Shown here in pieces: positions 1 through 6,933 of a stretch of 10,518 nucleotides of DNA. The stretch spans positions 1 to 10,518 of the forward strand of contig USOM01000015.1 in NCBI GenBank assembly GCA_900556345.1. Direction: 5' to 3'. The notes under the pieces are model-generated. The model did no database searches. It had not been told where the DNA came from and worked only from the letters and a program-made list of their open reading frames with translations. Within the stretch, counting starts at the first letter, position 1; the number at the start of each line of letters is the position of its first letter. Source of the stretch: an uncultured Clostridium sp. (GTDB lineage: Bacteria; Bacillota; Clostridia; TANB77; CAG-508). Both the position numbers and the translations under genes were made by a program.

Positions 1-1935
1 ATATTTTATGACTTGTCTTTCGAAAACAGATTGATCATCTATTTTTTCAGAAGCATTTCCTGTTTCTTTTGATACTATTTCTTGTCCAACTTGTGCGGTT
101 GCTGTAACACTTAAGCCATTATTTTGTTTTAAAGTTTCTACTTTTGATAACACTCTTGCTGGTTCATTATTATTTTCTACTACTGTTTCCTGACTTGCAT
201 TACCATTGTTTTGTTGATTGTTATTATCTTGACCATTTTTTTCTTGTTCAGCACTATTTTGGTTATTATTTGCTTCCTCAGTTTTATCTTCTTTTTTAAT
301 TTCTGTTATTGCTTGTAAATTAACAGTAATTTGATTTACACCTGTTTCATTATTTTTTCCAATTTCATTTGTGTATTTTATGTTGATATTATCTGAGTAG
401 CTAGCAAAATCTTTATTTAATATAATAGTTGCTGGAATTACTACATTTGTTCCATCTATCATATTATCAAATAAATACTCTGTTTGTGCTCCTTCTATTT
501 TTGCTACAATTACTTTTTTGCCATCTTGATTTTCTAGAACATTTACATCTTTTAAGCTAAGTCCATTTGCATTTAGTAAATAGCTGTCTCCAATTACAAC
601 TTTTTCAACTGCTGATGGTAATTCAATTTGTAATTCTGGATTTTTAAATAAATTGCAATCACTTTTTGATGTTACTAATGTTGCTGTTATTTTTACATCA
701 TTTTGAATGTTACTTGTCCATTCTGTTTTATCTATAGATGTATTTACTTTAGTAACTGCATCTTTTATTTCTGTTTCATTTACTAATTTATTTTCTATAT
801 CTCCACTTGTTAATTGATGTTTTGTTACTACATATTTATTGTTTAAGTCTTTCATATTTGGACTTATTACTTTTGTTTCTTGAATTCTTATTATTCCTTT
901 ATTTGCTGGTTTTGAGATTTTGAAGTTTAATCCCGTAACTTCATTCTCAAAATCTAGTGTTATTTCAGTATCATCTGTTTTATAATCTTTATTTATATCT
1001 AATAATATATTTTCATTACTATCTAATACTTGTAAAGTTCCTTCGTTTCCTAACACTCTTGTTAAATCTTGTTTATTTATTTTTATTTGTTTATATGTAA
1101 TATCATTCGTTTCTTTGTACTCATTATCTTCTGTTTTAAATTCATTTGTTTCTTGTAATGTTATTTCATCATCAATTAAATTACTTACAATTACTCTATT
1201 GTTCTCAGAAAATTCTGTTGAATAATTTGTTCCATTTGATATATTTGATTTTATATATCCATTATAAATATCTTGTGTATTTATTTTTGTTGAAACAATG
1301 TTTCCAGATTCTTCTAATGTTATTTCATTATTAGTTAAATCTTGTATTCTTCCAATTTCCTCATTTTGACTTTCATATCTTATAAGTACTGGCATAGTAA
1401 TTTTAGAATTTTCTTCTGTTAATTCTATTTTTTGATTATAATAGAATATTATTTCATATTCATCATAATCTGCTGTACTTCCACTATAAACTTCTCCTTT
1501 TTCATTTGCTTCATTACTGTCATATATATGTAAAATCTTGCTTTCTTTGTCATATTCATATTTTGCTTCTCTTTGTTCATCTTTTCCATTTGTTGCTTTT
1601 GAAGAAATAGAAATAACGTCTATTGTGTCAGGTATGATACCATTAATTTCTGGTATTTTTAGATATGTAGAGTTTTCTTTTACAGGACTATAGTAATCTT
1701 CTGTATATGATGGCTTTTCTTTTAAGTTAAACTCAATTAAAGATTTTTCTTGTCCCTTTTCCTCATAATTAAATTGCTTTACTAAATTAAAATTAGTTTT
1801 TACGCTTGATGCAATTTCTTTACCTTCTTCATTATATAATGCTCTAGAGATAAAGATACTTGCACTTATTGCTAATATTCCTATTATTACTGGTATGATG
1901 TATTTATCTAAAAATTTAATAATTTGTTCTTTCAT
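1..1935 (-). CDS. N-terminally anchored surface protein, 3' end cut by the window edge; paralogue of the gene at 6934-10431
   Basis: The frame is open for 645 codons from ATG at 1935 to base 1, so the C-terminus is missing. Residues 1-11 are charged, 12-29 form one hydrophobic segment (IIPVIIGILAISASIFIS), then the chain is hydrophilic and acidic: a signal anchor with an extracellular body. Residues about 401-532 and 607-645 resemble the start and an inner DUF11-like repeat of the protein at 6934-10431 (KNPELQIELP here, KNPIVTVKLP there; GLSVTATAQVG here, GLNTQISATVG there). Between these blocks is an Asn/Gln-rich linker. I recognise no named domain in residues 35-400. An in-frame ATG at 1941 is the alternative start. 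I prefer 1935 because the GGGAG motif lies 8 bases before it but only 2 before 1941. It has its own promoter and is separated from the upstream gene by a terminator. Function is unknown; a surface stalk or adhesin role is inferred. Confidence 0.85.
   Translation of the reverse strand, partial: MKEQIIKFLDKYIIPVIIGILAISASIFISRALYNEEGKEIASSVKTNFNLVKQFNYEEKGQEKSLIEFNLKEKPSYTEDYYSPVKENSTYLKIPEINGIIPDTIDVISISSKATNGKDEQREAKYEYDKESKILHIYDSNEANEKGEVYSGSTADYDEYEIIFYYNQKIELTEENSKITMPVLIRYESQNEEIGRIQDLTNNEITLEESGNIVSTKINTQDIYNGYIKSNISNGTNYSTEFSENNRVIVSNLIDDEITLQETNEFKTEDNEYKETNDITYKQIKINKQDLTRVLGNEGTLQVLDSNENILLDINKDYKTDDTEITLDFENEVTGLNFKISKPANKGIIRIQETKVISPNMKDLNNKYVVTKHQLTSGDIENKLVNETEIKDAVTKVNTSIDKTEWTSNIQNDVKITATLVTSKSDCNLFKNPELQIELPSAVEKVVIGDSYLLNANGLSLKDVNVLENQDGKKVIVAKIEGAQTEYLFDNMIDGTNVVIPATIILNKDFASYSDNINIKYTNEIGKNNETGVNQITVNLQAITEIKKEDKTEEANNNQNSAEQEKNGQDNNNQQNNGNASQETVVENNNEPARVLSKVETLKQNNGLSVTATAQVGQEIVSKETGNASEKIDDQSVFERQVIKY
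163..270 (-). other. Asn/Gln-rich low-complexity linker in the left surface protein
   Basis: Residues about 556-591 are dominated by Asn, Gln and Glu (NNNQNSAEQE, then NNNQQNNGNA). The segment separates the two blocks that match the paralogue at 6934-10431. That protein has a different, longer segment at this place and its own Asn-rich linker elsewhere. It is probably a flexible spacer between folded extracellular domains. Confidence 0.7.
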
Positions 1936-1943
1936 CGCCATTT

Positions 1944-1953
1944 CTCCCTTCCC
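1944..1953 (-). promoter_or_regulatory. Ribosome binding site of the left gene
   Basis: On the minus strand GGGAAGGGAG lies before ATGGCGATG. The GGGAG core ends 8 bases before the ATG at 1935 and 2 bases before the ATG at 1941, which favours 1935. The more distal GGGAAG could instead serve 1941 with 6 bases of spacing, so both starts remain possible. Confidence 0.65.
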
Positions 1954-1957
1954 TATC

Positions 1958-1986
1958 ATTATATTTTGATATTTATTTTTTTTCAA
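1958..1986 (-). promoter_or_regulatory. Near-consensus housekeeping promoter of the left gene
   Basis: On the minus strand TTGAAA (1986-1981) is followed after exactly 17 bases by a perfect TATAAT (1963-1958). This is a sigma-A type promoter with one mismatch in the -35 box. The expected start of transcription, about 7 bases past the -10 box, is near 1951. That leaves a leader of only about 10-16 bases which begins within the ribosome binding site. The spacer is A-rich. No operator-like dyad is visible around it. Confidence 0.8.
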
Positions 1987-2108
1987 TATGGGCATTTTTG
2001 TATATTTCGAATTATTACAAAAAACTTCTTAAATCTCTTTACGGAAGCTACTTTGACCAATTTTCAACAGCTATTTTTTAAGTTTATATTACAATTTAAT
2101 TACATAAT

Positions 2109-2148
2109 AAAAAAAAAACGATATTCCCTTACGGAATACCGTTTTTTT
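2109..2148 (-). terminator. Rho-independent terminator of the two-gene operon
   Basis: Arms 2133-2142 and 2118-2127 form a 10-bp stem around a 5-base loop (2128-2132), extendable outward by A:T pairs. On the minus strand the stem ends in a run of about 9-10 T (2118 down to 2109). The one imperfect pair (2121 with 2139) is a G.U wobble in minus-strand RNA but an A.C mismatch in plus-strand RNA, so the element works better for leftward transcription. It lies about a dozen bases after the stop codon at 2160 and isolates the left gene from the operon. Confidence 0.88.
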
Positions 2149-2159
2149 ATCATTTCACA

Positions 2160-5100
2160 TTATTTTTTTAATGCTTTTTTCTTTATAAATACAATTCCTG
2201 TTGCTAATACTATTAATCCTATAGTTCCTGCAATCCAGTAAATTGGTCTCTTATCACTACCTGTTGGTGGTGTAATTGTCAATGTTGTTTTATCTTTAGC
2301 TAGTTCCCAATTAAAGCTACTCTTTAATGATGTTAATTTGTCAAGTGAAAGTGATGTTACTCTTGCTTTGTTTGTATAAGCTGTATCATTATCTTTAGAT
2401 AATAATGATGTTACTGTATAGCTCATACTTTCTGTTGCTCCACTTTCAAATTCTTTCCAACCAGTCATCTTTAAGCTGTTTGTTGTTTCTGTACTTCCAT
2501 CTGGGTTGTTCTTTGTAATTGAAACTTCTACACTTTCTGTATTTCCATCTGAATGTACTACACTTGCAGTTGAACTTGCTTTTGTTGAATCATAATTGTA
2601 TTTTTTATCTAATTCATCTACAATTTCATTTACTTTTACAGCTTTTAACTTAGATGTACTTGTTCTTTCACCATATAAGTAATATTTTCCGTAATCTCCT
2701 GATCCTTCATCTTCTATATATTCTTTATCAGATTGATTTTCAATTTTTATCTCATATGTTGTTTCTAATGCAGAACCATAAATTAGACTTTGATCAATTT
2801 CTAATTTAGCATATTTACTTCCGCCTGTTATTTCATCTAGTGCTGTTAAATATGTTGCTGTTCTATCTGTTGGATTTGCTGATACTAAAGTTGTTCCTGT
2901 TTGTGCTGTAAGTTTAACATTAGTTATCTTTTTATCTAGTTTTATTGTTGTTTCTGGTTGTTCTATTAAACCAAAGTTAAATCCTCCGAAACTTGGTTTT
3001 TGTGTATCTGTATCTTTTTGAACATCTGTAGATGTATTTACATCATTTTCAATTGAAATACCTGTCATTGGAGTATATGCATTTAAGTTTGAAGGATAGT
3101 CTGTTACAACATTTCCTGATGCATCATATACTGTTCCATCATCACTATATTTATAGCCATCAAATTTAGCTCTTTGAGTTAAATCATCTGTTGCTGTTGA
3201 ATAGTTATTATTATTTAAATATTTATACCATTCAACTATTTTCTTTTGAGCTTCTGTTTGTTTTGAAGCTATTACTCCTATTATTGCATTTAAATCTTCT
3301 GCTTTAGCTTCCATAGCATTTCTAATTGTATCTCCAGCTCCATTTGATTCAGTATTTATAATTGTAGATTTATAGTCATTTGATTTTATGTCTGTAGTTG
3401 TATTATCTGCTTTTATCATTTTTTGTGTACCATCACCATAAGTAAATCTTATGTAATAATATCCTGGTACAACACCCTCAAATTCATATGTTCCACCAAC
3501 TTGTGTTGTTGTTTTAGCTTCTGGTTGACTTACATTTAATTGGTTGTTATTATATTCCTCTACATATAATTTTGTTACTGTTGATTTATCTGCATTTAAT
3601 AATTCAACTGTTACACTTTGAGCTCTATTTTTTTCATTATCATCCATTATACCATTTCCAAGGTTTGTTTTGTCATTTTTACTTTGTTCTGTTTTAATAT
3701 CCTCATATACTGTACCAGAAATCTTTCTCCTATCTCCTAGTGATAGTTTTAAATATAATGCTGATGATTTACGAGATTTACTAATTGTTTTGTGTACATA
3801 GTATTTCTTGCTATTAGATTCACTTGTTACTGGATAAATATTAGTTCCTTTAGCTCCATCAAAGTCTCTAACATTTTCATTATTTACCCAAACATTATCT
3901 GTTCTTAAATATTCGTGATATCCTAAAGCTGTAGCTATTGTAGGTGCATTTTCAAGTTCACCTTCAGTTACTTTTCTTTCTAATATTCTTCTTAATGCTT
4001 CATCTTTTATTCTAAATTGGATATATGATGTTTCTGTTTCTTGTTTTCCTATACCATTTTTGTAAACACTATTTTCATTATTTACGTCATAGCTTGCTAC
4101 TCCGTCTTTATCACTCCATAGTGCAAAATCAGATTTATCTGATGTATTTTCGTTAGTACATAATTCATATCTACTTGTATCATATGAATTTACTAATGAA
4201 TCTAGATATAATCTTTCTTCTGTATATAGGTCATCTAAGTACATTGTTTCATTATTCTTAACATCAATACTATATACCACATATACTTTTAATTCGTCTG
4301 TATTGTTTGCAACATTATATGCTATATCTGTTGGATATATTTTTCCAGTATATGATTTTGTTGAATTTTGTTCATTTACTGTTGGTACATATTTTGATTC
4401 ACTAGCAGGTGCATCACCATATTTATATGTATATGTGTAACCTTTCATATTAATTTTAATATATGCTAGGTTTTCATCTACAGTATAGTCTGCATCATAT
4501 TGTTCTAGTAATCCAAGATTAATATTTGAAACCTTATATGTTGCTTCATCATAGTAATATGCAAGTGGTGCATTTTTCAATTCGTCTGCTGTTGCTTTAT
4601 TATCTTTGATGTCTCCATATACTTTATTATTTTCAGCTACTAATTTGTCATTTTCTAAATTAACAACTGTTTTGCTTGTTACAGCTTTACCAGGATTTGC
4701 TCCTTCAACTCCTGTTAAGTTATTGTCATCTAATTTTGCTTTTGTCATTTCATATTCTTGAGCTTTTGAGTTAACTTTTGCATCTGTTCCTGTAAATGGA
4801 TTTACTACTACATAACCACGTTCTTTTACTGTACCATCTTCATTATATGTAGTTTTGTTATTATAAATAAATTCTACATATGCTCCATTTAAGTCCCAAT
4901 AATAAATGTCTTTATCTTCATTTGATACAGCATTTTTTTCTGTAAATTTATAATGTCCATTTGCATCTGTTACTGTTGTAGCAAGTAATTTATTATTTGC
5001 ATCGTAAAGGTTAACTGTTATTCCTTCTTTTAATTTATCATTACTTTGTTGTCCATCATAAATATGATTTATTTGGTTATCTTTACGGTCTGGATTATCT

Positions 5101-6917
5101 ATCCAAACATCTCCTTCTATTCCTCCAACAACTTTCTTGTTATCAGCTTCGAATTTGAATGTTCCATCTTCTGGGAAATTGATATCAATTTCTTTGTTTC
5201 CTAAGTATACCCAATCTCCTGTTAATGAGCTAGATCCTTCTGCTGCTTGTTTGTATCCATCCTGTTTTGTTATGTCATATCCACTTGGTGTTTCTGTTTC
5301 ATATAAATAATATGTTCCATATTTTAATTTTTCTATTTTTGTTGATGATGGGTATTCTGTAGCTTTATCTCCATAAGTTTTATCTCCTGCTGCATCTCCT
5401 GATATCCATCCTTTTGTTCCATCATTTAAAACTGCGTATAGTTTGAATTTACCACCTGATAAAACCATTCCTGTTGTTTTATCTTTTTTGATAATTTCTG
5501 TTGTTGCAAGTGATTTGTTTGTAATTTTAACAGTAATTTTTGAGCCTGAACCTGGCTCTAATGCTTGTGAACCTACAAATACCCAATCTCCTGTTAAATC
5601 TGTTGAACCATTAGAGGCTTGTTTATATCCTGTTTGTTCACTTAATGCGCAATTATCTGGAGCTTTTGTTTCATATATATAATATGTTCCGTATTTTAGA
5701 TTTTTTATTTCTGTTTTTGCTAAATATTCTGTTGCTGTTGTTCCGTATGTTTTTTTAGCCTTAGCATCTCCTGATACCCATCCTTTTGTTCCATCTTTTA
5801 ATTCTGCATAAATTTTAAATCCTGCACCATCTAATTCTTTACCTGATTTTTCATCAACTTTTGATATTATTAATGTTTTTAATCCTTTTCTCTTAAGAGT
5901 CCAAGATACTTCTCCATCTACTGTATGTGGTGTGTTGTCATAAACATATAATCCTGTTTGTTGTTGTTGACTACCAACACATACTGCTATTCTTGCATTA
6001 TAATATTCAAATTTTTCTTGTTTTATACTTACAGTATAATTTCCTTCATCTGGTAATTTAGCTGTTTCTACTGCTAAGAAAAATTGTTTACCATCTAGAA
6101 TATATTTTCCTGATTTTGCCTCATTAAATTTATTTGACCAATCTTTTTTATCTGTTGACTCTGAAGAGCTCCAATATATTTCTTTATTTGAAGAACTAGT
6201 CCATTTTGCACTACTTACTGTAATACTATTTATGCCTTTACCTGCAAAAGATATTGTAAATGGCCCCATTATAGTATAAGACTTATTGTTTATTGTAACT
6301 TGCTTTTCTTTTTCTTCTACAGTACTTTTAGATATATCTTTTATTTTTTGATAGTTATTATATTCATCTATTTTTCCTTGAGAGGCAGGATTTTTAGTAC
6401 CACTGCCTGCCCATTCCATTTCATTTATAATAGCTGATTCATTAACAACCGTTCTTTCTTTTATTGCTTCATATAAAGCATTTTGTACATAAAATGAGTT
6501 ACCATCTCTAGAGGCTTCTGCTGCTAATCTACCAATTGATGTTTTTGAACCATTTGCATAAGCTGTTTTTGATTTTTTAGGTGATGTATTAATAATTGAT
6601 TCTACCTTTATTCTTCCTTTAGTTTCATCAAAACCAACATCAAATACAGAGTGTATTGTGTTATTCATACTTGTTCCAGAATATCCTGATTCTTTATGCC
6701 AGAAGCATGTTAAATTTCCTTGACTATCAAGTCCATTCCAAAAAGCTCCACCCATATCTATTTGTTTACCTAACAAATCTTTTGCTTTAGCATTCATATA
6801 TTGACTTTTAGATGGATTGTAAAGCGAATAGACATTTCCTATTAATACATATATAATTGTTAAAAATGCTATACTTGCTATTGCTGTTATAATTTTATTT
6901 TTATATTTTTTTATCAT
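2160..6917 (-). CDS. SpaA/SdrD-B-type sortase-anchored surface protein (pilin-like adhesin), 1585 residues
   Basis: This is a complete gene. Residues 8-28 are an N-terminal hydrophobic signal or anchor (IITAIASIAFLTIIYVLIGNV). Residues about 30-340 form a head region with Cys71 and a VQNAL motif at 144-148, possibly a thioester domain. Residues 346-594 hold two SpaA/Cna-B-like repeats with YETKAP and YETETPSGY signatures. Residues 598-1064 and 1065-1545 are two modules, each an SdrD-B-like domain (IEGDVWIDN; ISGTVYEDI) leading into a GLLEQ or GLIEQ joint and a DUF11-like part. The tail is TPPTG (1549-1553), a hydrophobic segment and KKKALKK, the layout of a cell-wall sorting signal. It starts 16 bases after the preceding stop, behind a strong ribosome binding site, and is the last gene before the terminator. 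The inferred role is a wall-linked adhesin or pilus-type subunit; the ligand is unknown. Confidence 0.93.
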   Translation of the reverse strand: MIKKYKNKIITAIASIAFLTIIYVLIGNVYSLYNPSKSQYMNAKAKDLLGKQIDMGGAFWNGLDSQGNLTCFWHKESGYSGTSMNNTIHSVFDVGFDETKGRIKVESIINTSPKKSKTAYANGSKTSIGRLAAEASRDGNSFYVQNALYEAIKERTVVNESAIINEMEWAGSGTKNPASQGKIDEYNNYQKIKDISKSTVEEKEKQVTINNKSYTIMGPFTISFAGKGINSITVSSAKWTSSSNKEIYWSSSESTDKKDWSNKFNEAKSGKYILDGKQFFLAVETAKLPDEGNYTVSIKQEKFEYYNARIAVCVGSQQQQTGLYVYDNTPHTVDGEVSWTLKRKGLKTLIISKVDEKSGKELDGAGFKIYAELKDGTKGWVSGDAKAKKTYGTTATEYLAKTEIKNLKYGTYYIYETKAPDNCALSEQTGYKQASNGSTDLTGDWVFVGSQALEPGSGSKITVKITNKSLATTEIIKKDKTTGMVLSGGKFKLYAVLNDGTKGWISGDAAGDKTYGDKATEYPSSTKIEKLKYGTYYLYETETPSGYDITKQDGYKQAAEGSSSLTGDWVYLGNKEIDINFPEDGTFKFEADNKKVVGGIEGDVWIDNPDRKDNQINHIYDGQQSNDKLKEGITVNLYDANNKLLATTVTDANGHYKFTEKNAVSNEDKDIYYWDLNGAYVEFIYNNKTTYNEDGTVKERGYVVVNPFTGTDAKVNSKAQEYEMTKAKLDDNNLTGVEGANPGKAVTSKTVVNLENDKLVAENNKVYGDIKDNKATADELKNAPLAYYYDEATYKVSNINLGLLEQYDADYTVDENLAYIKINMKGYTYTYKYGDAPASESKYVPTVNEQNSTKSYTGKIYPTDIAYNVANNTDELKVYVVYSIDVKNNETMYLDDLYTEERLYLDSLVNSYDTSRYELCTNENTSDKSDFALWSDKDGVASYDVNNENSVYKNGIGKQETETSYIQFRIKDEALRRILERKVTEGELENAPTIATALGYHEYLRTDNVWVNNENVRDFDGAKGTNIYPVTSESNSKKYYVHKTISKSRKSSALYLKLSLGDRRKISGTVYEDIKTEQSKNDKTNLGNGIMDDNEKNRAQSVTVELLNADKSTVTKLYVEEYNNNQLNVSQPEAKTTTQVGGTYEFEGVVPGYYYIRFTYGDGTQKMIKADNTTTDIKSNDYKSTIINTESNGAGDTIRNAMEAKAEDLNAIIGVIASKQTEAQKKIVEWYKYLNNNNYSTATDDLTQRAKFDGYKYSDDGTVYDASGNVVTDYPSNLNAYTPMTGISIENDVNTSTDVQKDTDTQKPSFGGFNFGLIEQPETTIKLDKKITNVKLTAQTGTTLVSANPTDRTATYLTALDEITGGSKYAKLEIDQSLIYGSALETTYEIKIENQSDKEYIEDEGSGDYGKYYLYGERTSTSKLKAVKVNEIVDELDKKYNYDSTKASSTASVVHSDGNTESVEVSITKNNPDGSTETTNSLKMTGWKEFESGATESMSYTVTSLLSKDNDTAYTNKARVTSLSLDKLTSLKSSFNWELAKDKTTLTITPPTGSDKRPIYWIAGTIGLIVLATGIVFIKKKALKK
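2163..2273 (-). other. Cell-wall sorting signal with variant pentapeptide TPPTG
   Basis: The last 37 residues consist of TPPTG, a short polar stretch (SDKRP), about 18 hydrophobic residues (IYWIAGTIGLIVLATGIV) and a basic end (KKKALKK). This is the standard three-part sortase substrate layout. Thr replaces the usual Leu of LPXTG, comparable to the (S/P)PXTG motifs known for Clostridioides difficile sortase B. That a sortase cuts here is inferred. Confidence 0.78.
2283..5126 (-). repeat. Two diverged copies of an SdrD-B-like plus DUF11-like module
   Basis: Module 1 (residues 598-1064) and module 2 (1065-1545) follow the same order. Each opens with an SdrD-B-like start (GGIEGDVWIDN; RRKISGTVYEDI) and a strand pair ending in DANGHYKF or VGGTYEF. 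Each then has an NLGLLEQ or NFGLIEQ joint, a charged strand (DENLAYIKINMKG; IKLDKKITNVKL), and a domain opening with YSIDVKNNE or YEIKIENQS. Sequence identity is low, so this is an old duplication. The protein at 6934-10431 carries a third version (ISGLVWLDSD, IDLGLILRS, YKIKVTNTG). Confidence 0.65.
5136..5882 (-). repeat. Tandem pair of SpaA/Cna-B-like isopeptide repeats, 124-residue period
   Basis: Residues 346-468 and 472-594 repeat with an exact 124-residue (372-base) offset: GWVSGD at 379 and GWISGD at 503, KYGTYYIYET at 408 and KYGTYYLYET at 532, LTGDWVFVG at 441 and LTGDWVYLG at 565. By analogy with known Cna-B folds, the bond-forming Lys would be 353 and 477, the catalytic Glu 416 and 540, and the Asn 467 and 593. 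In the second copy the Asn is shifted by two residues. Such bonds would stiffen the stalk. The copies share clear DNA similarity but have diverged, so they are not an assembly duplicate. Confidence 0.82.
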
Positions 6918-6922
6918 CTATT

Positions 6923-6930
6923 TCACCTCC
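6923..6930 (-). promoter_or_regulatory. Strong ribosome binding site of the 1585-residue protein
   Basis: On the minus strand GGAGGTGA lies 5 bases before the ATG at 6917, within the 16-base gap after the upstream TAA. The near-perfect match and tight spacing fix the start codon. The short gap, with no terminator in it, indicates that the two genes are co-transcribed. Confidence 0.9.
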
Positions 6931-6933
6931 ACC

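Noticed and set aside
163..270. AAT/AAC-rich stretch as a microsatellite that could cause phase variation
   Set aside because: Codons are mixed and there is no long uninterrupted unit, so slippage is unlikely.
2030..2060. Weak dyad around CTTCCGTAAAGAG with a following T run on the minus strand, as a second terminator or operator
   Set aside because: Only about four base pairs around a long loop; not convincing.
1924..2241. Plus-strand open frame of 105 codons across the intergenic gap
   Set aside because: It runs through the minus-strand promoter and terminator and overlaps both flanking genes. Its composition is that of translated T-rich DNA, and no ribosome binding site is seen.
5136..5882. 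Tandem similarity as a possible assembly duplication
   Set aside because: The two copies differ at many bases and residues while keeping the functional positions, so they are true diverged repeats.
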